From positions 453,518 through 517,517 of the forward strand of contig NZ_JAGYWA010000001.1 in the NCBI RefSeq assembly GCF_018383905.1: DNA of 64,000 nucleotides, in the 5' to 3' direction. The notes under the pieces were generated by a model that was given only the letters and a program-made list of their open reading frames with translations, was not told the origin of the DNA and made no database searches. Positions 42,424 through 52,139 of this stretch are shown here, in pieces. Source of the stretch: Flavobacterium branchiicola. GTDB lineage: Bacteria; Bacteroidota; Bacteroidia; Flavobacteriales; Flavobacteriaceae. Position numbers and translations under genes: made by a program. The stretch's first letter is position 1, and each line of letters begins with the position of its first letter.

Positions 42424-45400
42424 TTAAAATTGCAAATTAACTCCTAACATGTACGATTTTGCCTGAGGATAAAAACCTCTGTCAACACCTTGTACATTGT
42501 TCATTCCAGCAGCAGTCTGTCCTCCAATTTCAGGATCAAAACCAGTATACTTAGTAATTGTAAATAAGTTTTCTCCAGTTAAATAAAGTCTCACTTTTGT
42601 CAATGAAATACTGTTTATCCATTCTTGTGGAAATGAATATCCAAGTTGAATTGTTTTGAATCTGAAGAAATCACCTTTCTCTAAGTTGAAATCTGATGGA
42701 TTAGTAAAGTTTTTATTCTTGTCATCTGTAGTAACTCTAGGATAAGTATTTGTAGATCCTGGTCCTGTCCAACGTCCTAAAACGTCTGTTTGATAGTTTG
42801 CATTTGTAATATCAAGTCTTCTTAAACCTTGGTAAATCATGTTTCCACCTGCTCCTTGTCCAAAAACTAATAAGTCAAAACCTTTGTAATCCATGTTTAA
42901 AGTAAATCCATAAGTAAATTTAGGTAGTGATGTTCCTAAGAAATCTCTATCGTTACCATCGATTTGACCATCTCCGTTAAGATCCTGCCAACGGAAATCT
43001 CCTGGTTTAGCATCTGGCTGAATCACTTTTCCTGCCGCATTTTTGTAGGCAGCAACTTCTTCAATTGTTTGGAAAACCCCGTTTGTTTTAAATCCGTAGA
43101 ATGAGTTATAAGCCTCACCTACCTGAGTTCTGTTGATTTCGTAAGAAGTAGACTGTACTGTTTCATCACCTGCTAAGAAATTAACTCCTTTATCAATATA
43201 AGTAACTTCGTTTTTGATGTAAGAGAAGTTTCCGTTTACAGAAAGGTTCAATGCACCAAATCTCTTTTTGTAACCTAATTCGATATCAACCCCTTTATTT
43301 TGCATATCAGCTAAGTTGGCATAAGTATCACCACTTGCTCCAACAAATCCAGGAATTGGCACTTTCATTAAGATACCGCTTGTTTTTTTGTTGAATAAGT
43401 CAATGCTAAAGTTGAAATCATGAAAAAGCATACTTTCAAAACCTATGTTAACTTGTTTTGTTTCTTCCCATTTCAAATCAGGATTAGCAATTCCGTTTGG
43501 ACTTTGTCCTGGAACTGGAGTTCCTCCAATTGTATAGTTTCTTTTGTTACCAATTGTAGAAAGGTATAAGAAATCCGGAGATGAGTCATTTCCTGTTACA
43601 CCATAACCTCCTCTAATTTTTAATGTGTTTACCACATCATTTTCTTTCCAGAATCCTTCTTTAGAAGGTACCCATCCAAGAGACATAGAAGGAAAAGTTC
43701 CGTATTTGTTATTAGGTCCAAATCTTGTAGAACCATCACGACGAATAATACCTGTAAAAATATATTTCTCTTTGTAATCGTAGTTTAATCTTGCAAATAA
43801 AGATTCAACTCTGTGCTCAACAGCTTGTGAATTGTAAGCATTAACAAATTTATCTGCTAAAGGAATATCAACGTTGAAAGAAGCCTCAGAGTGATTTGTT
43901 GCAGGAATACCTTGGTAAGTTGCATCATTTCCAGATGTAATGTTGTCTACATAAGTTCCTTTTCCTATTAAAGCACTGAAATTATGATCTCCAAACTTTT
44001 TAGTATAGTTTAAAGTATTCTCCCAGTTCCAGCTAAATGATTTTTTGTATGATCTGAACAATTCATTTTTATCTCTTTTTGTAGCTCCGTTTAAGAAGTA
44101 AACCGGAGTAAAGTTGTCAGAACCATAGTAAGCTAATTTTGCACCAGCTGTAGATCTAAATTTTAAACCTGGTAATAATTCTGCTTCAATAAAAATGTTA
44201 CCCACAAAATTGTCAGCAAAATCATTATTTCCTAATCTGGTTTGAGTATACGCTAATGGATTTGTGTTTTCCTGAGTTACAACAGTAGAAATACCATAGT
44301 AGTTTCCATTTGCATCTTTTAATGTATTTGGATTAGCATAGATTGAACCAGCTCCAGTTTTAGAAGGATCCGTTTCGATAATAGGAGTCAATGGATCTAA
44401 GTTGATTGCAGATGCCAAAGGACCTCCAAACTCATCATTTACGTTACCAATACCAATAGTTTTCTCATTAGAATATCCTAAAGTCTGACCAATTTTGATG
44501 TATTTACCAATTTTATGATTAGAGTTCAAACGAATATTTTTTCTTGTATAATTAGAAATATCAGTTGTAATAATACCTTCCTGATCTGTAATACCAAAAG
44601 ACATGTAGAAAGTAGATACATCATTACCACCGCTAAAACTTAATTCATGAGAATAACGTTCTGCATGATTATTAAAAATAGCATCTTGCCAGTTAGTTCC
44701 CTTACCATAGTTTATAGGATTTCCTGCACCATCTTTAGTTGGGAATTTTTCACCTGCATTACCACCATTTTTATATGCTTCGTTTAATATCGTAACATAG
44801 TCTGAAGCACCCAATAAATCTAATTTTTTTGCTGCTTGAGATGTACCTGCATATCCTGTATAGTTTACAGAAATTTTTCCTGCTTTACCTTTTTTAGTTG
44901 TTACTAAAACAACTCCGGCAGCAGCACGAGAACCATAAATAGCACCTGAAGCACCATCTTTTAATACCTCGATAGACTCGATATCAGATTGATTTAAGTA
45001 TCCAATTCCTCCATTGTCTACTACAACACCATCAACAACCCATAAAGGATCATTATTATTTAAAGTAGTAAAACCACGAATACGAATTGTAGATGCAGAT
45101 CCTGGCTGACCCGCATTTGCAGCGATTGAAACCCCAGAAACTCTACCTTGTAAAGCCTGCTCAACTCTCGTAATTGGCAAACTCTCCAAATCTTTTGCCT
45201 TTACACTTGAGATTGCGCCTGTTACAACACTTTTCTTTTGAGTACCATATCCTACTACTACAACTTCATTTAAGTTTTGAGATTCCGGACGTAATTTAAC
45301 ATCCAGCTTAGTTTTACCGTTGACTGCCACCGTTGTAGTTTCGTAGCCAACAAAAGTCACTGTCAAAGTTCCATTAGAAGGAACAGCAATTTGAAACTTC

Positions 45401-45576
45401 CCATCAAAGTCTGAAGCAGTAGCTTTATTAGTGCCTTTAACAGAAATTGTTGCTCCCGGGACGGGCAATCCACTTTCATCATTTATGGTTCCAGTTACAG
45501 TAGCATCCTGCGCCATTGCAACAACTGAAAACAGAAGAGACGAAATACAAAAAATAAGTAATTTTGTTAATTTCAT
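42424..45576 (-). CDS. SusC/RagA-family TonB-dependent glycan transporter
   Basis: A 1050-residue outer-membrane transporter with signal peptide (1-22), an N-terminal carboxypeptidase-D-regulatory-like domain (about 24-95, TGTINDESGLPVPGATISVKGT), a TonB-box region, plug (VVVGYGTQKKSVVTGAISSVKAKDLES; VEVLKDGASGAIYGSRAAAGVVLVTTKKG) and a C-terminal barrel ending LGVNLQF. No N-terminal secretin/TonB-short anti-sigma signalling domain is seen. Regulation therefore probably goes through the divergent regulator. It heads the eight-gene operon that ends at 30360. Confidence 0.97.
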   Translation of the reverse strand: MKLTKLLIFCISSLLFSVVAMAQDATVTGTINDESGLPVPGATISVKGTNKATASDFDGKFQIAVPSNGTLTVTFVGYETTTVAVNGKTKLDVKLRPESQNLNEVVVVGYGTQKKSVVTGAISSVKAKDLESLPITRVEQALQGRVSGVSIAANAGQPGSASTIRIRGFTTLNNNDPLWVVDGVVVDNGGIGYLNQSDIESIEVLKDGASGAIYGSRAAAGVVLVTTKKGKAGKISVNYTGYAGTSQAAKKLDLLGASDYVTILNEAYKNGGNAGEKFPTKDGAGNPINYGKGTNWQDAIFNNHAERYSHELSFSGGNDVSTFYMSFGITDQEGIITTDISNYTRKNIRLNSNHKIGKYIKIGQTLGYSNEKTIGIGNVNDEFGGPLASAINLDPLTPIIETDPSKTGAGSIYANPNTLKDANGNYYGISTVVTQENTNPLAYTQTRLGNNDFADNFVGNIFIEAELLPGLKFRSTAGAKLAYYGSDNFTPVYFLNGATKRDKNELFRSYKKSFSWNWENTLNYTKKFGDHNFSALIGKGTYVDNITSGNDATYQGIPATNHSEASFNVDIPLADKFVNAYNSQAVEHRVESLFARLNYDYKEKYIFTGIIRRDGSTRFGPNNKYGTFPSMSLGWVPSKEGFWKENDVVNTLKIRGGYGVTGNDSSPDFLYLSTIGNKRNYTIGGTPVPGQSPNGIANPDLKWEETKQVNIGFESMLFHDFNFSIDLFNKKTSGILMKVPIPGFVGASGDTYANLADMQNKGVDIELGYKKRFGALNLSVNGNFSYIKNEVTYIDKGVNFLAGDETVQSTSYEINRTQVGEAYNSFYGFKTNGVFQTIEEVAAYKNAAGKVIQPDAKPGDFRWQDLNGDGQIDGNDRDFLGTSLPKFTYGFTLNMDYKGFDLLVFGQGAGGNMIYQGLRRLDITNANYQTDVLGRWTGPGSTNTYPRVTTDDKNKNFTNPSDFNLEKGDFFRFKTIQLGYSFPQEWINSISLTKVRLYLTGENLFTITKYTGFDPEIGGQTAAGMNNVQGVDRGFYPQAKSYMLGVNLQF

Positions 45577-45657
45577 TTTTCTAAAAATTTTGGTTAATTA
45601 ATTAGTAATTTGATGCAATAATAAAGTTTAATTTAACTATCAACAATAAAAATTCCT

Positions 45658-45707
45658 TACAAAAACACATCAAACCATATTTTATTACGCTACAAAAACA
45701 CATCAAA
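45658..45707. promoter_or_regulatory. Pair of 17-bp direct repeats in the susC/regulator intergenic region
   Basis: TACAAAAACACATCAAA occurs at 45658-45674 and 45691-45707, exactly 33 bp apart (about three helix turns). A related inverted copy (TTCGATGTATTTTCAAAA) lies near 45811-45827. Candidate operator for the divergent regulator. The rest of the 342-bp gap (45577-45918) is very A/T-rich and holds no ORF. Confidence 0.6.
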
Positions 45708-45918
45708 ATATTTTCAATTAATTAAAAATCAATTATTTATAAAAAATATTTTATTGTTATAAAAATGTTAAGTAAAAAAATAAACACTACATTTATAAAA
45801 TAATTACTATTTCGATGTATTTTCAAAATAACTCCACGAAATCAGATCATTGTAAATAATAAATCAAAAAACAAATCGCTTTTTAAAACATTTCTAATAA
45901 AAATACATTCTAATTTTT

Positions 45919-48798
45919 ATGAAATTCATAAATACTACTTTAACAATAATAGCAGTTTTTTTCTTACAAAACAATATTATCGGGCAGGTGAAAGACATTG
46001 GATTACCTGCCATAAAGAACTATAAAAGGTCCGAATACAAGGGAGGCACTCAAAACTGGAGTATCGATCAGGATAAAAAAGGCAATATGTACTTTGCCAA
46101 CAATAGTGGTTTAATACAATTTGATGGCTCAAGCTGGTACAAATACTCCCTTCCAACCAAAACAGAAATCAGAAGTTTAAAAATTGACTCCGCAGGAAAA
46201 ATATTCGTTGGCGGAAATAATGAGTTTGGATATTTTAAGAGTAGTGAGAATGGAACCTTAAAATATTATTCACTTTCCAAATCCCTAAGCAAAAAAGACA
46301 AACAGAATATTAACCTAATCTGGAGAATACACATATATAAAGGAGAAGTTATTTTCCAGTCTTTCACAAAAGCATTTATCCTCAGAAATAATAAACTTAC
46401 TTTAATAAATGCTCCCAAAAAATTTCAGTTTTCATTCCTTGTAAACAATCGTCTTTTCTTTCAGGATAAATCTTTAGGGATTTTAGAATATAAAAATGGC
46501 CGCTTAACTCCAATAAAAGGAACAACTGTATTTAATGATAAAGAGATTTGGTCTGTATTTCCGCTGCCAAATAATAAAATGCTTTTAGCCACTTTAGAAA
46601 AAGGTCTTTTTATTTCTGATGGCAAAACGGTAGCTCCATGGGAAACAGAAGCGAATACCTTTATAAAGAAAAACACCTCTTTGGGCGGTTCCTTAATAAA
46701 AGGAAGATTTATTGTATTGAACTCGGTTTTGGACGGGGTCATTATTTGCGATTTAAATGGAAAAATAATTCAGCATCTTAATCGCCAAAAAGGGCTTCAG
46801 AATAATACAATCCTAACTTCTTTTGTTGATAATAAAAACAACGTTTGGTTAGGTCTTGATAACGGTATTACTTTTATAAACGAAAACTCTCCTTTTTCTT
46901 ATTTTGATTACAGTTATAATATAGGAACTGCTTATGCCTCGACAACTTATAAAAGCAACCTTTATGTCGCAACCAATCAGGGATTATTTTACCATTCCTG
47001 GACAGAATCATTTAAAGACAGTCCCTTTATAAGAGTTGAAGGAACGATTTCGCAAGCCTGGAACATTCAGGTTATAAACGATGTATTAATCTGCGCCAGT
47101 AATAGTGGCGCACTTGTAATTAATCAAAACAGAGTCTCTAAAATATTAGACAAAAAAGGTTATTTTGGATTTAAAAGCATTCCGAATTACGAAGGTTATA
47201 TTATTGGTGAAAGTTATAATGGTTTTAGTGTTTTTAAAAAATCAGCAGACGGTTATGATTTTGCCAATCAGGTTCAGGGATTTGACGAAACGACAAATAC
47301 ATTTTCAATAGAATTAGACGAGAATTACCTGTGGTTAAAAAAAGACCAAAGTCTTTATCAAATGAAATTGTCTGAAGATTTAAAAAGATTTGATCAGATT
47401 CAGAAACACAAATCTATTACTCCTTTATATAAGGGAATTGGTAGCTTGCAAAACATAAACAATAAGGTTTATTTCCAGACCAACAATCATTTTTTTAGAT
47501 TTTCAAAAGAACAGGAAACCTTTTTTGAGGACAAAAAAATAAGCAAATTATTTACTACTATTCCAACTATAAATACATTAATAGAAGACTCTGAAGGAAA
47601 CTTATGGTATGCTTTTAATGAATCTCTTGGTGTTTTAATAAAAAACAAAAACGGTTCTTATACTAAAAAGCAAGCGCCATTTTCTAACCTTACCGGAAAT
47701 CTGGTAAACAATTACATCTCGGTAAATACTATTGACCCTAAAAACATTTTTATCGGATTAACCGATGGTCTTACACATTATGACTCTAAGATTCCAAGTA
47801 CTTTTATTACGAAACCTAAAGTTTTTATTGCCAGTTTCTCCTTTCCGGGCGACACAATTCTAACTGGAAATCTTGCTGAAAATCAAAAAGCATACACAAT
47901 TCCATATAGTTCAAATCATGTCAAATTTACTTTTTCGTCTCCTACGTATGAAAATCAGGAAAATGTAATGTACTCTTATAAACTGGAACCTTTTGATGAT
48001 AATTGGAGAAACTGGTCTACAATTTCTATAAAAGAGTACACCAACCTGAGAGAAGGTACTTATACAATGAATTTGAAATCCCGAAATAGTTATGGGATTG
48101 AATCTGATATTAATCGAATTCAATTTACAATTTCGCCGCCCTGGTACAGACACTTTATTGCTTATCTGTTTTATTTCATTTTGGTTATCACGGGAGTTTA
48201 TGTGATATCAAACCGAATTAAATTAAAAATCAGAAAAAACAAATACTACGAAACCATCGAGCAACGCAGATTATATCTTGAAAAAGAATCTAAAATAAGA
48301 CACGAGCAGCATGAACTGGAAAAAGAGATTGAAAAACTAAAAAGTGACAAACTTCAAATAAAAATTCTTTCAAAAGACAAAGAATTGGTAAATAACTCTT
48401 TGCAGGTTGTAAAGAAAAACAAAGTTCTAAACGGAATCATCACAAAACTTAAAGATATTGATACCAACATTCTTGATGACTCAACAAAATTTGAATTTAA
48501 CAAATTACACAAAAGCATCGTAAAAGAAGTCAATACAGACAAAAGCTGGAAAGATCTTGAAAAGCACATTAAAAACGTCCATTTTGAATTCTTAAAACGT
48601 TTAAAAGAAAAGTATCCAACTATTTCGCCACGTGAGCTTGATTTATCGACTTATTTATTAATGAATATGTCTACGAAAGAGATTGCAGAAATCATGAATA
48701 TTTCGACCGGAGGAGTTGAATTAGCCCGATACCGATTAAGAAAGAAGCTGGGGCTTAATAAAAAAGAAAACCTGATTGGTTTCTTAATGAGTATTTAA
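45919..48798 (+). CDS. Membrane-spanning two-part regulator of the glycan locus (Reg_prop, YYY, LuxR-type HTH)
   Basis: A 959-residue regulator: signal peptide, periplasmic beta-propeller repeats (about 40-640), a Y_Y_Y domain (about 655-735; YSYKLEPFDDNWRNWS), one transmembrane helix (about 743-763), a cytoplasmic coiled coil and a C-terminal LuxR-type helix-turn-helix (about 898-950; ISPRELDLSTYLLMNMSTKEIAEIMNIS). No histidine-kinase or receiver domains are present. It is therefore not a hybrid two-component system. A ligand signal would have to cross the membrane directly to a tethered DNA-binding domain. Transcribed away from susC, it is the probable activator of this locus. Confidence 0.9.
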   Translation: MKFINTTLTIIAVFFLQNNIIGQVKDIGLPAIKNYKRSEYKGGTQNWSIDQDKKGNMYFANNSGLIQFDGSSWYKYSLPTKTEIRSLKIDSAGKIFVGGNNEFGYFKSSENGTLKYYSLSKSLSKKDKQNINLIWRIHIYKGEVIFQSFTKAFILRNNKLTLINAPKKFQFSFLVNNRLFFQDKSLGILEYKNGRLTPIKGTTVFNDKEIWSVFPLPNNKMLLATLEKGLFISDGKTVAPWETEANTFIKKNTSLGGSLIKGRFIVLNSVLDGVIICDLNGKIIQHLNRQKGLQNNTILTSFVDNKNNVWLGLDNGITFINENSPFSYFDYSYNIGTAYASTTYKSNLYVATNQGLFYHSWTESFKDSPFIRVEGTISQAWNIQVINDVLICASNSGALVINQNRVSKILDKKGYFGFKSIPNYEGYIIGESYNGFSVFKKSADGYDFANQVQGFDETTNTFSIELDENYLWLKKDQSLYQMKLSEDLKRFDQIQKHKSITPLYKGIGSLQNINNKVYFQTNNHFFRFSKEQETFFEDKKISKLFTTIPTINTLIEDSEGNLWYAFNESLGVLIKNKNGSYTKKQAPFSNLTGNLVNNYISVNTIDPKNIFIGLTDGLTHYDSKIPSTFITKPKVFIASFSFPGDTILTGNLAENQKAYTIPYSSNHVKFTFSSPTYENQENVMYSYKLEPFDDNWRNWSTISIKEYTNLREGTYTMNLKSRNSYGIESDINRIQFTISPPWYRHFIAYLFYFILVITGVYVISNRIKLKIRKNKYYETIEQRRLYLEKESKIRHEQHELEKEIEKLKSDKLQIKILSKDKELVNNSLQVVKKNKVLNGIITKLKDIDTNILDDSTKFEFNKLHKSIVKEVNTDKSWKDLEKHIKNVHFEFLKRLKEKYPTISPRELDLSTYLLMNMSTKEIAEIMNISTGGVELARYRLRKKLGLNKKENLIGFLMSI

Positions 48799-48801
48799 AA
48801 G

Positions 48802-48838
48802 AAAAAATGCCATTCGGTTTGTCGAATGGCATTTTTTT
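48802..48838. terminator. Bidirectional terminator between regulator and murF
   Basis: ATGCCATTCG pairs with CGAATGGCAT around a 6-nt loop, with A-run and T-run flanks. The murF stop codon begins in its right flank. Confidence 0.88.
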
Positions 48839-50123
48839 ATGAAATAAATTCTAACGTTCGTTCCAAAGCCATTCCTCTCGATCCTTTTATTAAAATGGTA
48901 TTATTATTAAAATGAATTGTTTTAAGATAGTCTGAAAAAGCTTCAAAGGTTTCAAAAAACTGAATGTTACTCTTTTCAATTTTATTATTATAAAAATCTT
49001 TTCCGATTAAATAACAAACAGATACTTCCTGATTTGATAAAGAATCTACTATTGCTTTATGCTCTTGGTGGCTTTCTTCTCCCAACTCAAACATATCACC
49101 TAAAATCATTACTTTATTCTTGTTGTCTAACTGAAGAAAATTAGTGATAGCTACAGCCATACTACTTGGGTTAGCATTATAAGCATCTAGTATAATCTGA
49201 TTAGATCCTTTATTTAATAATTGAGATCTGTTATTTGCTGGAATATAGTTTTCTATTGCCTCTTTTATAGCTTCGTCATCAACTTTAAAATACTTACCTA
49301 TAGAAACTGCCGCATTGATATTATTTGCATTGTAAAGCCCTATCAAATGAGATTTGATAACAAAACTATTATAGTCAATAACCACAAAAGGATTAGCCTC
49401 AATACTTTTAATACTAAGATCAGCCGAAGCATTACTAACTCCAAAAGTAAACTTTTCAATTCCGTTTGACTTCTCTACCTGAATAGGATCTTCCAAATTA
49501 ACAAAGACCACTTTGTCATTTTTTGCAAGATACTGATACATTTCACTTTTTCCTTCAATAACCCCCTGAACGCCTCCAAAACCCTCAAGATGCGCTTTTC
49601 CAAAGTTGGTGATATATCCAAAATCAGGCTGAGCAATTTCGCATAAAAATTCAATTTCTTTTTTATGATTTGCTCCCATTTCTACAATTCCAATTTCAGT
49701 TTCCTTAGTAAAAGAAAGCAACGTAAGCGGAACGCCGATATGATTGTTTAGATTACCAACGGTGGCTTTGGTTTTGTACTTTTTAGACAAAACAACATTT
49801 ATAAGTTCTTTAGTGGTCGTTTTCCCATTACTGCCTGTCAATGCGACTATAGGCAACTTTAGATATTGGCGGTGAAATTTTGCAAGTTCCTGCAATGTTT
49901 CCAAGCTGTTTTTAACCAAAATAGTTCTTTCATCAATCCAATACGATTCGTTATCGATGACAACAAACAAAGCACCTAATTTCAAGGCTTCTTCAGCAAA
50001 AGTATTGGCATCAAAATTTTCACCTTTAATAGCAAAAAACATTGATCCTTTTTCAATTTTTCTGGTATCAATTGAAAGTGAACTACATTGCAAAAATAAA
50101 CTATGAATGTCCTGAATACTCAT
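48837..50123 (-). CDS. murF: UDP-N-acetylmuramoyl-tripeptide--D-alanyl-D-alanine ligase
   Basis: Cytoplasmic Mur ligase that adds D-Ala-D-Ala to the UDP-MurNAc-tripeptide, the last soluble step of peptidoglycan precursor synthesis. 428 residues. ATP loop TGSNGKTTTKE (96-106), EMGANHKKEIEFL, NNINAAVSIG and ILDAYNANPSSM are MurF hallmarks; DAYNANP separates it from MurE/MurD. Located downstream of gldJ in the same direction but separated by a terminator. In Flavobacteria murF next to gldJ is a conserved pairing from memory. Confidence 0.96.
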   Translation of the reverse strand: MSIQDIHSLFLQCSSLSIDTRKIEKGSMFFAIKGENFDANTFAEEALKLGALFVVIDNESYWIDERTILVKNSLETLQELAKFHRQYLKLPIVALTGSNGKTTTKELINVVLSKKYKTKATVGNLNNHIGVPLTLLSFTKETEIGIVEMGANHKKEIEFLCEIAQPDFGYITNFGKAHLEGFGGVQGVIEGKSEMYQYLAKNDKVVFVNLEDPIQVEKSNGIEKFTFGVSNASADLSIKSIEANPFVVIDYNSFVIKSHLIGLYNANNINAAVSIGKYFKVDDEAIKEAIENYIPANNRSQLLNKGSNQIILDAYNANPSSMAVAITNFLQLDNKNKVMILGDMFELGEESHQEHKAIVDSLSNQEVSVCYLIGKDFYNNKIEKSNIQFFETFEAFSDYLKTIHFNNNTILIKGSRGMALERTLEFIS

Positions 50124-50166
50124 TTATATAATTTTTTATAGGTGATAAAAGTAGAAAAAAAACAAT

Positions 50167-50222
50167 AAAAAAATTCCAAATTCCATACTGAATATTCAGC
50201 TTTTGGAATTTGGAATTTTTTT
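50167..50222 (-). terminator. gldJ terminator made of repeat DNA
   Basis: A perfect 19-bp stem (50167-50185 with 50204-50222) of the AATTTGGAATTTGG family encloses a second palindrome, CTGAATATTCAG. A T-run follows on the minus strand. It is placed right after the gldJ stop. Confidence 0.75.
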
Positions 50223-50240
50223 TATTAGAATTTCTAAGTC

Positions 50241-51932
50241 TTAGTTCCTTGGTGATTTTCTTTTTTCAGCTTTAGAACCTACTCTAGACATTGCACATCT
50301 GAAACCAATGTAATCAGTTGCCATATCCTGAGGGAAATATCTTCTTTGAGCCGGATCTAACCAATATGCTCTGTCTCTCCAAGAACCTCCTTTGTAAACT
50401 CTTACTTTATCATCGATCAAAGTTGTACGCTTACTAGAGTTATCATATTTTCTGATCATTTTTCCTAAACTGTCAGTTGTAACATTATGTTTAGGAGAAT
50501 TGTACATTGCCTGATCTGCTTTTGGACCTGACTCTGAATCTCCGAAGTCAAAATATCTAGAAGATTGTTTATCACCATCTCTGTAGTTGATATTGTCACT
50601 TTGGCTAAAGTTTTGTCTTAAATATGTTTCTTGTTCATCAACAGGAACCTGAGCAATTTCACCTGGAAGGTTTCTTGCAATCACTTTACCGTTACTTAAA
50701 GTATCATATTTAATATTTGCAGTAGAAACGATTTCAATTTTACCGTCTTTACCAATTTTATTTTTAGCGTATTGATTTCCTCTGTAGTAGTTAAAATCAT
50801 TTGCTTCGTTATCAATAATAGGTCTGTAAACATCGGCAACCCATTCTGCAACGTTACCAGCCATATCGTATAATCCGAAATCGTTTGGTGCGTAGCTTTT
50901 TACAGAGTTTGTGATATCTGCTCCATCATCAGACCAACCTGCAATTCCACCGTAATCACCGTTTCCTTGTTTAAAGTTAGCCAATTGATCTCCTTTGTTT
51001 TTACGTTTTGATGAACGAGTATAATCTCCAGACCAAGGATATTTCTTTTGTCCCTTGTAGATGTTGTATTCTCTTTGTCCAACATCAGCAGCAGCAGCAT
51101 ACTCCCACTCAGCTTCAGTAGGAAGTCTGTATTCTGGTAAAATAACTCCTGAAGAACGTTGTGCGTACACATTTTTCTCATCTGGAACTACACCATCTTT
51201 TCCTGCTTTAGGTCTTCTTCCGTTTGGGTTTTTCTTCAATACAATTTCTTCATTACCTCCATAAGAAGTAGATGGAGAAGCCAGGTAAGCTTCAGTATTA
51301 AATAAGCTTTCTGCACTTACGTCTGCAGTTTTAGCACCTTTTTTAATGTATCCGTCTTTTTCTAAAACAGCTTCGTTAACACGGTCTGTTCTCCATTTAC
51401 TAAATTCAACAGCCTGAATCCAATTTACACCAACTACTGGGTAGTTTGCGTAAGAAGGATGTCTTAAATAGTTGTTAGTCATCGTTTCGTTATAACCTAA
51501 ACGATTTCTCCAAACTAAAGTATCTGGTGATGCTCCTTCGTAAATGTTTTTGTAATTTTCTTCTGTTGGAGGGAAAACTTTTTTCAACCACTCCAGGTAT
51601 TCTAAGTACATACCATTGGTAACTTCGGTTTCATCCATATAGAATGACTGAACGTGTTGTTGGGTTGGTGTGTTATTCCAATCGTGCATAACATCATCCT
51701 GTACTTTACCCATTGTAAATGTACCTCCTTCAACAAAAACTAAACCAGGACCAGCCTGTTGTTTTTTTCCTGCATTTCTAGCAGCAGTTCCATTCTGACT
51801 ATCTACATCCCAACCAGTCGCTCGAGAAGCGTGAGTGGAACTCGATTTTTTGCTACAACTAGCCGTGCCCAACATCAATACCATTGACATCATTAATTGC
51901 AAGGCTACAATTTTGTTTACTTTCATACTCAT
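50241..51932 (-). CDS. gldJ: Gliding motility lipoprotein GldJ
   Basis: A 563-residue lipoprotein (lipobox GTASC, Cys26) with a formylglycine-generating-enzyme/sulfatase-modifying fold: GPGLVFVEGGTFTMGK, PVVGVNWIQAVEFSKWRTDRVNE, YRLPTEAEWEYAAAADVGQREYN, DMAGNVAEWVADVYRP, VYKGGSWRDRAYWLDPAQRRYF. GldJ is needed for gliding and for stability of GldK in the type IX secretion apparatus. Length and order with porU and porV match Flavobacterium johnsoniae. Met1 and Met3 are both possible starts. Confidence 0.96.
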   Translation of the reverse strand: MSMKVNKIVALQLMMSMVLMLGTASCSKKSSSTHASRATGWDVDSQNGTAARNAGKKQQAGPGLVFVEGGTFTMGKVQDDVMHDWNNTPTQQHVQSFYMDETEVTNGMYLEYLEWLKKVFPPTEENYKNIYEGASPDTLVWRNRLGYNETMTNNYLRHPSYANYPVVGVNWIQAVEFSKWRTDRVNEAVLEKDGYIKKGAKTADVSAESLFNTEAYLASPSTSYGGNEEIVLKKNPNGRRPKAGKDGVVPDEKNVYAQRSSGVILPEYRLPTEAEWEYAAAADVGQREYNIYKGQKKYPWSGDYTRSSKRKNKGDQLANFKQGNGDYGGIAGWSDDGADITNSVKSYAPNDFGLYDMAGNVAEWVADVYRPIIDNEANDFNYYRGNQYAKNKIGKDGKIEIVSTANIKYDTLSNGKVIARNLPGEIAQVPVDEQETYLRQNFSQSDNINYRDGDKQSSRYFDFGDSESGPKADQAMYNSPKHNVTTDSLGKMIRKYDNSSKRTTLIDDKVRVYKGGSWRDRAYWLDPAQRRYFPQDMATDYIGFRCAMSRVGSKAEKRKSPRN

Positions 51933-52048
51933 TCTTAGGTGATAAATTTAGGTGTTGCAATATAATAATTAACATTTAATTAGCAACATCCGTTCTAATA
52001 ATTTTATTTAGCTGTTTTTTACCAGAAAATAACCTATAGTTACGAACG

Positions 52049-52056
52049 CAAAAATA
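52049..52056 (-). promoter_or_regulatory. Putative -7 box for gldJ
   Basis: The minus strand reads TATTTTTG, matching TAnnTTTG, in the 207-bp divergent gap with porU. It would give an A/T-rich leader of about 110 nt. Confidence 0.45.
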
Positions 52057-52139
52057 TACTTTTTATTATTTACTATAACATGAAATACTATATTTTTACT
52101 TACTAAAATATTTCTTAAATAATTTCATTTTCATTACCA

